A DNA stretch of 35,862 nt, from NCBI GenBank assembly GCA_903861005.1, contig CAIOSP010000195.1:1-35862 (forward strand). The letters are read 5' to 3'. The notes beneath the pieces were generated by a model that did no database searches, was not told where the DNA came from, and worked only from the letters and a program-made list of their open reading frames with translations. The position numbers and the translations under genes are program-made. This DNA comes from an uncultured Pseudomonadota bacterium. GTDB lineage: Bacteria; Myxococcota_A; UBA796; GCA-2862545. Position 1 is the first letter of the stretch. Each line of letters starts with the position of its first letter. Positions 1-7,749 of the stretch are shown here, one piece after another.

Positions 1-1
1 C

Positions 2-2497
2 CTCGACGTGCCCGGCGGTCGCCTGGACGAGGACTCGGTGGAGACGTCGCTGCGCGTGGTCGGCACCGTCCGCACGCCCGCCGAGATCGAGGACTTTGTG
101 GTCGGCCAGGCGCAGGGCGCCACCGTGCGCGTGCGCGACGTCGGCCTGGTGCTCGACACCACCGCCGAGCGCCGCACGATCATCCGCGTGGACGGCGAGG
201 AGGCCGTGTCGCTGGAGGTCCTCAAGCAGGGCGGAACCAACATGGTGGCCGTGGCCGACGGCGTGTACGCCACGCTCGACAAGGCCCGCGCCGCGCTGCC
301 GCCGGACGCCAAGCTCTCCGTCGTGTCGGACTCGTCGGTGTTCATCCGCGAGAACGCCAACCAGGTCGAAGAGGAGCTGGTGATCGGCGGCCTGGCCGCC
401 ATCGCGATCATCTTCTTCTTCATGCTCGACTGGCGCTCCACGTTCATCTCGGCGCTGGCGCTGCCGACGTCGGTCGTGGCCACGTTCGCGGTGATGTACG
501 TGGCGGGCTTCACGCTCAACATGATGACGCTGCTCGGCCTGTCCTTGTCGATCGGCCTGCTCATCGACGACGCGATCGTCGTCCGCGAGAGCATCTACCG
601 GCACATCGAGGCCGGAGAGCCGCCCATGCTGGCCGCCAGCAACGGCACCAAGGAGATCGCGTTGGCCGTCATGGCCACCACGTTCACCATCTTGGCCGTG
701 TTCATCCCCGTCGCGTTCATGGGCGGGATCATCGGCCAGTTCTTCAAGCAGTTCGCACTGACCATCTCGGCCGCCGTGCTGGTGTCGCTGTTCGTGGCCT
801 TCACGCTCGACCCGATGCTGTCGGCGCGCCTGGTCAAGCAGCACGACCCGAACGTCCGCGAGACGGAGAACGTGGTCGCCCGCAACATCCGCCGCATGCT
901 CGACGCCATGGACGAGGGCTACCGCACCATGCTCGCGTGGTCGCTCGGCCACCGTAAGACCGTCCTGTTCGCGTCCGTCGTCATGCTCGCCGCGTCCGTC
1001 GCCACCGTCGCGCTGACCGGCATGGAGTTCTTCCCTAAGCCCGACCGCGGCCAGTTCAGCATCGCCGTCACCCTGCCCGCGGGCTCGTCGCTCGACGCCA
1101 CGTCCAAGGTGGTGACCGAGATGGAGGGCATGCTGCAGGCCGACAAGGACGTGCAGCTGGTCTACGCGACCGTCGGCGTGAACGAAGAGGCCCGCCGCGC
1201 CAAGATCCGCGTCAACGCCGTGCCCAAGAGCGAGCGCGACCGCACGCAGAACCAGATGATGGCGGACATCCGCAAGCAGTTCGCCAAGTTCGCCGGCGTG
1301 AAGTTCAGCCTGGCCGAGGCCGGCATGGTCGACGGCGACATGGACGTCCGTGAGTCGCCCATCGCGCTGTCGGTGCGCGGGCCGGACATGGCCACGCTGG
1401 CCGAGACCGCCTCCAAGATCGAGGCGATGGTCCGCGCCACGCCGGGCTCCGCCGACATCTCCAGCACGTACGCGCCCGGCCAGCCCGAGCTGCGCGCCCG
1501 CATCGACCGCACCGCCGCCTCCGCGGTCGGCCTGTCGGGCGGCGGGCTCGGCATGTCGGTCCGCTCCGCGGTGGTCGGCGACGTCGCCACCCGCTTTCGC
1601 GACGGCGAGGACGACATCGACGTGCGCGTCCAGCTCAGCGAGGCCGACCGCAACTCCCGCGAGGCGCTCGCCGGGCTCTTGATCCCCACGCCGACGGGCC
1701 TGGTCCCGCTGCGCCAGATCGCCACGCTCGAGAACCGCACCGGCCCGTCCACCATCGAGCGCCAGGACCGCCAGCGTCAGATCACCATCACCGGCGAGGT
1801 CGCGCTGCGGCCGCTGTCCGACGTGGTCTCCGACATTCAGGCGGGCATCGCCAAGATGGACCTGCCGCCCGGCTACACCACCAAGTTCGGCGGTGAGGCC
1901 GAGCGCATGGCCGAGACGAACAAGGCGTTCGGCGTGGCCATGCTGCTGGCGATCATCTTCGTCTACATCGTGCTCGCCAGCCAGTTCGAGAGCTTCCTGC
2001 ACCCGTTCACCATCATGGTGTCGCTGCCGCTCGCCATCGTCGGCGCGCTGCTGGGTCTGTTCCTGTCCGGCTACACCATGGGCATGTCGGCCATGATCGG
2101 CATCATCCTGTTGATGGGCCTGGTCACCAAGAACGCCATCTTGCTGGTCGACCTGACCAACACGTTGCGCGACGAAGGCGCCGACGCGATCGATGCGATC
2201 ATGACGGCAGGCCCCCGCCGACTGCGCCCCATCCTCATGACCAGCGCCGCGATGGTGCTGGGCATGATGCCGACCGCCACCGGCCAGGGCCCCGGCTCCG
2301 AGTTCCGCGCGCCCATGGCGATCGCGATCATCGGCGGCGTCATCACGTCGACCATGCTCACCTTGGTCGTCGTGCCGATCGTCTACCTGTGGTTCGACAA
2401 GTGGACCGCGCGTCACAAGCGCGAGGACGAGCACCACAGCCACGACCACGAGGCGCCGCCTGCGGGGCCGCACCTGGTGGAAGGGGCGGCGAAGTAG
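2..2497 (+). CDS. RND efflux permease (HAE1/AcrB type), 5' end missing
   Basis: This is the C-terminal ~830 residues of an inner-membrane resistance-nodulation-division pump that uses the proton gradient to export hydrophobic compounds through a tripartite channel. The frame is open from base 2 and the first residues read as the interior of a porter domain, so the real start lies upstream; the GTG at base 8 is not a true start. Seen directly: the TM4 motif LLIDDAIVV with the paired Asp codons at 566-571, the TM10 motif GLVTKNAILLVD with the conserved Lys at 2129-2131, and a second set of transmembrane segments near the end. These are the AcrB proton-relay residues, so the pump looks functional. 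The tail is unusually His-rich (HHSHDH), which could bind metal. No adaptor or outer-membrane gene follows, so partners are presumably upstream. Confidence 0.95.
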   Translation, partial: LDVPGGRLDEDSVETSLRVVGTVRTPAEIEDFVVGQAQGATVRVRDVGLVLDTTAERRTIIRVDGEEAVSLEVLKQGGTNMVAVADGVYATLDKARAALPPDAKLSVVSDSSVFIRENANQVEEELVIGGLAAIAIIFFFMLDWRSTFISALALPTSVVATFAVMYVAGFTLNMMTLLGLSLSIGLLIDDAIVVRESIYRHIEAGEPPMLAASNGTKEIALAVMATTFTILAVFIPVAFMGGIIGQFFKQFALTISAAVLVSLFVAFTLDPMLSARLVKQHDPNVRETENVVARNIRRMLDAMDEGYRTMLAWSLGHRKTVLFASVVMLAASVATVALTGMEFFPKPDRGQFSIAVTLPAGSSLDATSKVVTEMEGMLQADKDVQLVYATVGVNEEARRAKIRVNAVPKSERDRTQNQMMADIRKQFAKFAGVKFSLAEAGMVDGDMDVRESPIALSVRGPDMATLAETASKIEAMVRATPGSADISSTYAPGQPELRARIDRTAASAVGLSGGGLGMSVRSAVVGDVATRFRDGEDDIDVRVQLSEADRNSREALAGLLIPTPTGLVPLRQIATLENRTGPSTIERQDRQRQITITGEVALRPLSDVVSDIQAGIAKMDLPPGYTTKFGGEAERMAETNKAFGVAMLLAIIFVYIVLASQFESFLHPFTIMVSLPLAIVGALLGLFLSGYTMGMSAMIGIILLMGLVTKNAILLVDLTNTLRDEGADAIDAIMTAGPRRLRPILMTSAAMVLGMMPTATGQGPGSEFRAPMAIAIIGGVITSTMLTLVVVPIVYLWFDKWTARHKREDEHHSHDHEAPPAGPHLVEGAAK

Positions 2498-2549
2498 TCA
2501 GGGCTCAGTGACGCCGGGCCGCGAGGCACGGCGGGGCGGCCAGCTCCGA

Positions 2550-3335
2550 TCAGCGCGCGGCCGGCGCGCAGTCTCGGAGATCGGGCCCGTTGTCCACGCA
2601 GTCGGTGCAGGACGTGCCCAGCCGCGTCGCCAGCGCGTCCACGTCCGACGGACAGAGGAACGGGTTGCTGAACACGGACAGCACCCCACCCAGCGAGCTC
2701 AGCCCATCCAGCGCGTCGATCGACCCGAGGTTGGCGTTGATCGCGATCTGGAGGTCACTGTCAATCGCGGTGAGCCCCTGCAACCCGTCGAGCGAGGTCA
2801 GCGCGTAGTTCCCCACCACGCTCAGGCCGCCTTCGAGGTGCGAGATCGACGCGAGCGCCTGGACGGACACCAGCACCGGGTTGCGGCCGATGGCGACGCT
2901 TCGGACCGTGCTGAGGTGCTCCAGCCCGGCCAGCGAGGTCAGGGACAGCGCGCTGTCGATCGACAGATCGCCCGCGCTCTTCAGCCCCCGCAGCCCCTCG
3001 ATCGAGACCAGATCCACGTTCGCGTCGATGCGCACGCCTTCCCCCACCTTCTCCAGCGCCTCCAGCCCGTCGAGGTTGGTGAGCAAGGTGTGCTCCACGC
3101 TCAGCGCGCCCGTGATCTCCCGAACGCAGCGCAGCGCCGCCAGGTCGTCCGTGTTGTTCACCATCGCGGTGCCCTCGTGCACCGTGGTGCCGTCCGGGCA
3201 CAGGTCGGTGTCCTGCGTTGAGGCCACGTCGGAGTCGCCGGTGGCGTTTGGGTCGGTGTCCGAGCCGGGACCGTGGGTCCCACCTGCGCATCCCATGGTC
3301 AGGAGACACGCCATCCACGAGATCGAACGCGGCAT
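2550..3335 (-). CDS. Surface lipoprotein with leucine-rich, receptor-L-like repeats
   Basis: Predicted 261-aa exported lipoprotein. The start is placed at the ATG at 3335 rather than an in-frame ATG 24 bases upstream, because an AAGGGG ribosome site sits about 5 bases before it and the signal peptide then begins directly (MPRSIS). A short hydrophobic stretch ends at TMGC (Cys16), a rather weak lipobox. An Asp/Thr-rich linker (DTD, QDTD) follows, as is common in Myxococcota lipoproteins. From about residue 60 to 235 there are five or six repeats of roughly 24 residues of the type L.SLDGL.GL, resembling receptor-L or leucine-rich repeat folds that bind proteins or glycans. Three Cys near the end may form disulfides. 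It is convergent with the RND gene. The ligand is unknown; fold class is inferred from the repeat rhythm only. Confidence 0.8.
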   Translation of the reverse strand: MPRSISWMACLLTMGCAGGTHGPGSDTDPNATGDSDVASTQDTDLCPDGTTVHEGTAMVNNTDDLAALRCVREITGALSVEHTLLTNLDGLEALEKVGEGVRIDANVDLVSIEGLRGLKSAGDLSIDSALSLTSLAGLEHLSTVRSVAIGRNPVLVSVQALASISHLEGGLSVVGNYALTSLDGLQGLTAIDSDLQIAINANLGSIDALDGLSSLGGVLSVFSNPFLCPSDVDALATRLGTSCTDCVDNGPDLRDCAPAAR

Positions 3336-3532
3336 CTGAACCCCTTCGCCGCCAGGCACGGCGCCACCAAGGGCGCACGCCAGCGTCGTAGCGTCCTCGT
3401 ACCCGGACCGCGGCGCGGTTCACAGGTCCGGAAAGGCCCGCGTCCAAGCCTCCAGCGACTTCGCGCGGAACAGCGTGTCCGGCGCCTCTCCGTCCGCGAG
3501 CACCACCGGGCTCCGTCAACCTGGGCCAGCCG

Positions 3533-3928
3533 TCAGGGCTCGGCGACGCCGGACTGGCCAAGCAGCGCGCGGTCGAACGTCACCAACGTCGCGCACCCGG
3601 CCTCGTGGCCGCGCGCGGCGATCAGGCAATCGGCGAACCCGGCGGAGCCGGCCTGGAATCGCAAGAGCGCGCGGCGGAGCAGGTCGGTCGACTCGAAGAC
3701 GAGGTGCTCGGCCTCGAGCAGCGCGCGCAGCGCGGCGCCGATCTGGACGCGCTCGAACCGGTACGCGGCTCGGAGCACCCACGTCAGCTCAGCCACCACG
3801 ACGTCGCCGACGAAGAAGGTCTCGCCGCGGGCGATCCCTCGGCGGAAGAGCGCGACCACCCGCTGGTGCTGCGCCATGTCGTCCGCCACCAGGAAGCGCA
3901 CCAGGACGTTCGTGTCCAACGCGATCAC
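3533..3928 (-). CDS. PIN-domain toxin (VapC-like RNase)
   Basis: 131-aa PIN-domain protein, the presumed toxin of a type II toxin-antitoxin pair that would cleave RNA. The start is the GTG at 3928, overlapping the antitoxin stop by 4 bases (GTGA); longer upstream readings translate the antitoxin gene in the wrong frame. The acidic Mg-binding residues of PIN nucleases are visible: Asp5 in ALDTNVLV, Glu47 in VVAELTW, Asp100 in GFADCLIAA, and Asp119 in TFDR near the C-terminus. Length is normal for VapC. The overlap implies translational coupling to the AbrB-type antitoxin, so whatever happens at the antitoxin start also affects this gene. No target RNA can be inferred. Confidence 0.9.
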   Translation of the reverse strand: MIALDTNVLVRFLVADDMAQHQRVVALFRRGIARGETFFVGDVVVAELTWVLRAAYRFERVQIGAALRALLEAEHLVFESTDLLRRALLRFQAGSAGFADCLIAARGHEAGCATLVTFDRALLGQSGVAEP

Positions 3929-4179
3929 GAGCCCGCCCCGACGTCGGCCGCGAGCAGCGCGCCGATCGCGTCGTCCATCTCCTCCACCGACACCGGCGGA
4001 CCGTCCCACTTGAGCATGCCGGCCAGGGACAGCAGGTCCCGAGTGCGAGGCGTCAGCTCAACCACGCCGTCCGCCCGCAGGAAGAACTCGACCCGGTCGC
4101 CGCTCTGCACGCCGAGCGCGTCCCGGATGTCCTTGGGGATGGTGATCTGGCCCTTGGTGGTGACGGTGGCGGTGGAAAT
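3925..4179 (-). CDS. AbrB/MazE-type antitoxin with irregular start (possible 5-base frameshift)
   Basis: Antitoxin partner of the PIN toxin. The swapped-hairpin DNA-binding core is clear (TVTTKGQITIPKDIRDALGV, then GDRVEFFLRADG), followed by a toxin-binding tail with GMLKWDGPPVSVEEMDDAI, as in AbrB antitoxins paired with PIN toxins. The beginning is odd. In this frame no ATG, GTG, TTG or CTG occurs between an upstream TAA and a GTG at 4110, which lies inside the AbrB core. The coordinates given start at ATT (4179), which has GAGG 5 bases upstream. An ATG at 4190 has a good AAGGA site 7 bases upstream, but reads ATG-AGG-TAA and stops. Removing five bases (TAAGG, part of AGGTAAGG) would restore MRISTATV..., a normal AbrB N-terminus. 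So the gene is either a rare ATT-start gene behind a minimal ORF or a recent frameshift. Confidence 0.7.
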   Translation of the reverse strand: MSTATVTTKGQITIPKDIRDALGVQSGDRVEFFLRADGVVELTPRTRDLLSLAGMLKWDGPPVSVEEMDDAIGALLAADVGAGS

Positions 4180-4208
4180 CCTTACCTCATTTGTGATTCC
4201 TTACTTAA
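4174..4208. promoter_or_regulatory. AT-rich patch with two CCTTAC direct repeats upstream of the antitoxin
   Basis: In an otherwise very GC-rich region, 4174-4212 is AT-rich and carries CCTTAC at 4180-4185 and 4199-4204, 19 bases apart (close to two helical turns). Flanking bases are partly conserved (11 of 16 matching). It covers the ribosome site and start of the AbrB antitoxin. AbrB antitoxins commonly autorepress by binding repeats at their own promoter, so this is a plausible operator. The role is inference. Confidence 0.4.
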
Positions 4209-4301
4209 TAGAATGCGAGGTCGCAAGACGTGCGGCCCCGTCGGCGGCCAACTTCGGGCGGGCGCGCAGGGTCCCGAGCGGATGCCGGACGGCCGACCGA
4301 C

Positions 4302-4330
4302 TTGCCCTCAGGGACGAGCGGGCGTATGTT
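4302..4330 (+). promoter_or_regulatory. Possible sigma-70-like promoter of the abiE pair
   Basis: TTGCCC (4302-4307) and TATGTT (4325-4330) are separated by 17 bases, each matching four of six consensus positions. The predicted transcript would begin near 4337, directly before the GGAGGA ribosome site (4338-4343) and the GTG at 4354. Spacing is ideal, but matches of this quality occur by chance. Confidence 0.4.
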
Positions 4331-4353
4331 TTCTCCCGGAGGATTCATACACC

Positions 4354-4932
4354 GTGGCTGTCGCCCACCCCAGCCTTGTGCCAGGACGTGTGTACCGCAC
4401 GCGCGATCTGGCCGTGTGGAGCGCGAACACGCCACGCCTGGCCCGGCGCTTGGTCGAGGGGGGAGCGCTGGTGCCGCTCGCGCACGGCCTCTTCGCGCAC
4501 CCCCGTCAGAGCCGCTTCGGGCCGGTGCCGCCGCGAGACGAGGAGATCATGCGCGCCTTCCTCGACGGTGGGCCGTTCGTGTTCACCGGCCCGGAGCGCT
4601 GGAACGCGCTGGGCCTCGGCACCACGGCGGTGTTCGCCGTGCCGCTCGTCTACAACACCAAGCGCTCCGGCACGTTCACGTTCGGCAACCGTCGCTTCTT
4701 GCTTCGGCGCGTGGCCTTCCCCGAGGACCCGCCCGCGGAGTGGTTCGTCATCGACCTCCTCGAGCACGCTGACCAAGCGGCGGCGTCACCGGCGGACCTC
4801 GCCGAGGCCCTCGGCCGCGCCCTGGCGCACGGGCGATTCGATCGCGGGCGTCTTGTGGAGCTCGCCCGACGCTTCGGCTCGCGGGCGACGCAGACGCTCG
4901 TCGAGGGCGCGGGCGCGGGCGCGGCGCCGTGA
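4354..4932 (+). CDS. AbiEi-type antitoxin / transcriptional regulator
   Basis: 192-aa protein that looks like the antitoxin of a type IV AbiE system, which in known members represses its own operon and counters the AbiEii nucleotidyltransferase. The GTG at 4354 is chosen because GGAGGA sits 10 bases upstream and the protein then begins directly with the winged-helix region (VPGRVYRTRDLAVW...RLVEGGALVPLAHGLFAHP, residues ~9-50), the signature of AbiEi-like antitoxins. The remainder (FTGPERWNALGLGTT, later FVIDLLEHAD) matches the AbiEi C-terminal domain layout. The open frame extends far upstream, but that part is a shadow of the opposite-strand pair. The stop overlaps the next start by 4 bases (GTGA), so both are probably translated together. 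Confidence 0.85.
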   Translation: MAVAHPSLVPGRVYRTRDLAVWSANTPRLARRLVEGGALVPLAHGLFAHPRQSRFGPVPPRDEEIMRAFLDGGPFVFTGPERWNALGLGTTAVFAVPLVYNTKRSGTFTFGNRRFLLRRVAFPEDPPAEWFVIDLLEHADQAAASPADLAEALGRALAHGRFDRGRLVELARRFGSRATQTLVEGAGAGAAP

Positions 4933-5894
4933 GGTTCGTCCACCAGAACCGCCAGGAGTTCGCCGACCTCATCGAGATCGTCGCGGCCGAGAGGGGCCTG
5001 CGCCGCTCGATCGTCGAGAAGGACTACTGGGTCACCCACGCCTTGTGGGCGCTCTCCGTCGCCGGCTTCGACGTCTGGTTCAAGGGCGGCACTTCGCTGT
5101 CCAAGGGCTTCGGCCTCATCGAGCGATTCTCCGAAGATCTGGACCTGAAGGTCGAGGCAGGCGCCGTGACCGCCTTGCCGCTCGTGTCGAGCTGGAAGAG
5201 CGAAGGCGCGAACGCGACCGCGGAGCGCCGGAACTACTTCGAAGCGTTCGCGAGCGCGCTTGTCGTGCCGGACTGTCGGGTCGCGCTCGACGTCGAGAGC
5301 GCGGACAAGGCCTGGCGAGGCGCGAGCCTGCGCGTGATCTACCCGAGCCTGTACCCGGGAGAGCTGCCTGCCGAGGTCTCCGGCCACGTCCTCCTGGAGA
5401 TTGGGAGCGCGCGCGTCACGCCGCACGTCCCGCGCGACATCACGTCGTGGGTCCAGGAGAAGGTGGACGCATCCGGGCTCGGCGCCGAGTTCGACGACAA
5501 CGGAGCTCGCGGGGTGCGGTGCGTCCACCCGCTGGTGACCCTGCTGGAGAAGCTCGACGCGCTCCATCGTCGCTTCCCGAACGAGAAGGCGGCACCCCAG
5601 ACCTTCGTGCGCCACTACGAGGACGCCGCCCGACTGGCCCTCAGCGCGGACGCTCTCCCTCCGCTCGTGGGCTACGCCGACGTCCGAGCGCTCGCGAGCG
5701 AGATGCTGGCGCAGAAGCAGCTGGTCGTGATGCCGATCGCGGACGACGACGCCCTCGCGCCACATGACGACGCGCGCTGGGAGGCGATCCGACGTGCGCA
5801 CGACGCGATCCAGCCGATGTTCTGGGGACCGCGAGTCTCGATCGACGACGCGTGCGCCGCGATTCGTGGGTGGATCGCGGTGGCGCTCCGATAG
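4929..5894 (+). CDS. AbiEii/AbiGii family nucleotidyltransferase toxin
   Basis: 321-aa toxin of the AbiE system, a family of nucleotidyltransferase-like enzymes that cause growth arrest and abort phage infection in characterised members. Family motifs are visible in order: EKDYWVTHALW (residues ~35-45), motif I KGGTSLSKGFGLIERFSEDLDL (about 55-77) with the GG-S and D-x-D catalytic signature, motif III LLEKLDALHRRF (near 200), and motif IV RHYEDAARLA (near 225). Length is typical. It starts with GTG inside the AbiEi stop. All motifs are intact, so it should be active. It lies beside a second, divergent toxin-antitoxin pair, making a small defence or stabilisation island. Confidence 0.92.
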   Translation: MRFVHQNRQEFADLIEIVAAERGLRRSIVEKDYWVTHALWALSVAGFDVWFKGGTSLSKGFGLIERFSEDLDLKVEAGAVTALPLVSSWKSEGANATAERRNYFEAFASALVVPDCRVALDVESADKAWRGASLRVIYPSLYPGELPAEVSGHVLLEIGSARVTPHVPRDITSWVQEKVDASGLGAEFDDNGARGVRCVHPLVTLLEKLDALHRRFPNEKAAPQTFVRHYEDAARLALSADALPPLVGYADVRALASEMLAQKQLVVMPIADDDALAPHDDARWEAIRRAHDAIQPMFWGPRVSIDDACAAIRGWIAVALR

Positions 5895-5908
5895 CCGCTT
5901 CGGGGCTA
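5892..5908 (+). terminator. Small UUCG-loop hairpin at the end of the AbiEii gene
   Basis: TAGCC(G)C-TTCG-GGGCTA can fold into a 6-bp stem with one bulged G and a C(UUCG)G tetraloop, beginning within the AbiEii stop codon. There is no T-run after it, so it may only be a stabilising or weak terminator structure. Confidence 0.3.
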
Positions 5909-6020
5909 CACGGGCGTACGCGCGGGTCGTGTCCAATGGACGGACGGGGAAGCACCTCCAGGCGAACGGTGGTGACCTCGCAGGCGCGCTCGGCTCGGAG
6001 ATGGGCGCAGCCGTTCGACG

Positions 6021-7430
6021 TCACCCCGCCAGCGCCACCACCTCGGGCAACCTGAAGTCGTCCGTTTCCGCGAGGTGGGTCCAGAGCCGATCCCGCAGTT
6101 CCGCCAGCACCGCCGCCATCGCGGGGTCACCCACCAAGTTCGTCCGCTCGAGCGGATCCGCGTCCAGATCGAGCAGCTCCTCAGGCGCTCGCGGCTCGTC
6201 GAAGTGCTGGTCCGGCAGCGCCCCCACCTCTTCTCGCCAGGCGCCGTCGCCTTCGCCCATGCCCCAAGCCTGGTCGGACAAGTTCACGATGTACTTGTAC
6301 CGGTCCGTCCGCACCGACCTCGCGGGGATCGGCCCGCCGTGCTGCTCCATCTCGCCGAAGAGGGCGTCTCGGGGCTCCTCGCTCCCTCCGAGCCCGAGCA
6401 ACGGCCGCCACGATCGGCCTTGCATGTTCGGCAGCGGGGGCACCCCCAACAGGTCCAGCAGCGTCGGCGCCAGGTCCACGCTGCTCACCAGGACGTCCGT
6501 TCGCGCAGGGGTGATGGCGCGGGGCCAACGCACCATGAGCGGCGAGCCGAGACCCCGATCGTAGAGGGTGAGCTTGCAGCCGCTGAAGGCTGGGCCGTTG
6601 TCGGAGACGAACACGATGAGGGTGTCGTCGGCGAGGCCGAGATCGTCGATCGCGCGGAGCACGTCGCCGATGAGCGAGTCCATCCACGCGAGACGGCTCA
6701 TGTAGCCCGCCACTTCCTCGCGGATCTCGGGCCAGTCGGGCAGGCCCCACCACGCGGGCGGGTGCGCGTCGTCGGGGGAGACCTCGAAGCCCTCCGCCTG
6801 GGGAAAGCTGTCGTAGAACGGATCGCGGTGGGTCTGCATGAAGTTGAGTTCAAGGAAGAACCGATCCCGTCGATGCGCCTCAAGGAACGCCTTGGCGGCG
6901 TCCGCGCTGCGGATCAGCTGATCGAAGTCGGTGGCCAGGAACGTGTCGTAGCCGAAGTCCTCCACGTCCTCGACGAAGGACAGGTGCCACTTGCCCTGGA
7001 GCGCGGTGGAGAAGCCGGCGTCCTGGAAGGCGCGCGCCAGGTGGGGCGTGGTCGAGGGCAGCGACAGCTCGGGGTTTCGGTGCACCAGGCCCGTGACGCC
7101 GTGCGTGTGCGGGTACTGGCCCGTGGCGAACGTGGCGCGGCTTGAGCTGCACGTGGAGGTGACGTCGAACGCGCGATCGAAGGTGACGCCCTCCGCCACC
7201 AGCCGGTCGAGCGCGGGCGTGGGCACCGTGGTGAGCCCGTACGCGCCCACGTCCTTCCACCCAAGGTCGTCCGCCGTGATCAGGATCACGCCGCGCGGGA
7301 CGACGGGCGCGTCCGTGTCGTCGAGCGGGGCGTCCGTGTTGCCGCTCCCGCGAGGCAAACACCCCGCCGCCGCGATCACGCCCAACAGCGCGCCGTTCAC
7401 CTCTCGACGGGTCCAGCGACGTGCGGTCAT
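6021..7430 (-). CDS. Tat-type lipoprotein sulfatase, heparan N-sulfatase-like (S1_8-like)
   Basis: 469-aa exported sulfatase that would hydrolyse sulfate esters or sulfamates, probably on glycans. The start is the ATG at 7430, giving a twin-arginine signal (TRREVNG) and a lipobox AAGC (Cys24). A Pro/Asp linker follows. The alkaline-phosphatase-like core shows ITADDLGW (Asp54, Asp55), the nucleophile region TSTCSSSRATFATGQ (Cys94 to Arg98), GKWHL (Lys147), MQTHRDPF (His201) and VSDNGP (Asp277, Asn278). The order and wording of the second half (M-D-x-x-I-G, then SDNG, then a C-terminal LLDLDADPLERTNL) resemble N-sulfoglucosamine sulfohydrolase. The active-site motif is C-S-S-S-R instead of C-x-P/A-x-R, so whether the Cys is converted to formylglycine is uncertain. 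It stands alone; no maturase or other sulfatase is nearby. Confidence 0.9.
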   Translation of the reverse strand: MTARRWTRREVNGALLGVIAAAGCLPRGSGNTDAPLDDTDAPVVPRGVILITADDLGWKDVGAYGLTTVPTPALDRLVAEGVTFDRAFDVTSTCSSSRATFATGQYPHTHGVTGLVHRNPELSLPSTTPHLARAFQDAGFSTALQGKWHLSFVEDVEDFGYDTFLATDFDQLIRSADAAKAFLEAHRRDRFFLELNFMQTHRDPFYDSFPQAEGFEVSPDDAHPPAWWGLPDWPEIREEVAGYMSRLAWMDSLIGDVLRAIDDLGLADDTLIVFVSDNGPAFSGCKLTLYDRGLGSPLMVRWPRAITPARTDVLVSSVDLAPTLLDLLGVPPLPNMQGRSWRPLLGLGGSEEPRDALFGEMEQHGGPIPARSVRTDRYKYIVNLSDQAWGMGEGDGAWREEVGALPDQHFDEPRAPEELLDLDADPLERTNLVGDPAMAAVLAELRDRLWTHLAETDDFRLPEVVALAG

Positions 7431-7595
7431 GTTCAGAGCCTCTGGGCGCCGTAACGCCGACGCGGCTCGGTCGCCGTCGGCTTCGGTGTGCGCTCGAGGC
7501 ACCGGGCGACTTCAGCGCGCCGCCGCCGGGACTGCGCGGCGGCGGCGGGGAGAGCACGCCGCGCTAACCGGCAAAGCTGCTTCAGTGGGACCCGC

Positions 7596-7626
7596 TAAGC
7601 GCAGGATGTGGCCGATCCTGCGCTTA
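7596..7626. repeat. Perfect 12-bp inverted repeat hairpin
   Basis: TAAGCGCAGGAT (7596-7607) and its exact reverse complement (7615-7626) flank a 7-base loop. It lies between two divergently transcribed genes, 165 bases upstream of the sulfatase start. No T-run follows on either strand, so it is not a typical intrinsic terminator here. A regulator site, a short RNA hairpin or a remnant of a mobile repeat are all possible. Confidence 0.7.
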
Positions 7627-7657
7627 AGGATTCGACCCCACAGATCGCATCCGGTAG

Positions 7658-7695
7658 CGTCATCGAGATCGCACCCTCGTCAAACAACGATGACG
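7658..7695. repeat. 8-bp inverted repeat upstream of the small lipoprotein gene
   Basis: CGTCATCG (7658-7665) pairs exactly with CGATGACG (7688-7695) across 22 bases. It is 55 bases upstream of the ATG at 7750, where an operator or leader structure could sit. Arms this short occur by chance fairly often. Confidence 0.3.
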
Positions 7696-7749
7696 GCTGG
7701 GTGTGGTGATCTCCGCCAAGCTCAACCACGCTCGAACCAGGTTGCCACC

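Noticed and set aside
2517-2541. GGCCGC/GCGGCC arms between the convergent RND and lipoprotein genes
   Set aside because: Six-base GC arms are common by chance here and there is no T-run, so no terminator is called.
3420-3506. A 28-codon minus-strand frame (VVLADGEAPDTLF...AFPDL) between the PIN toxin and the lipoprotein
   Set aside because: The wording looks coding-like, but it is very short, lacks a ribosome site and I recognise no parent protein; it may be a gene remnant but cannot be supported.
7626-7645. A minus-strand GGTCGAATCC string resembling a tRNA T-loop
   Set aside because: No matching T-stem, anticodon arm or acceptor stem can be built around it, and the neighbouring hairpin does not fit a cloverleaf.
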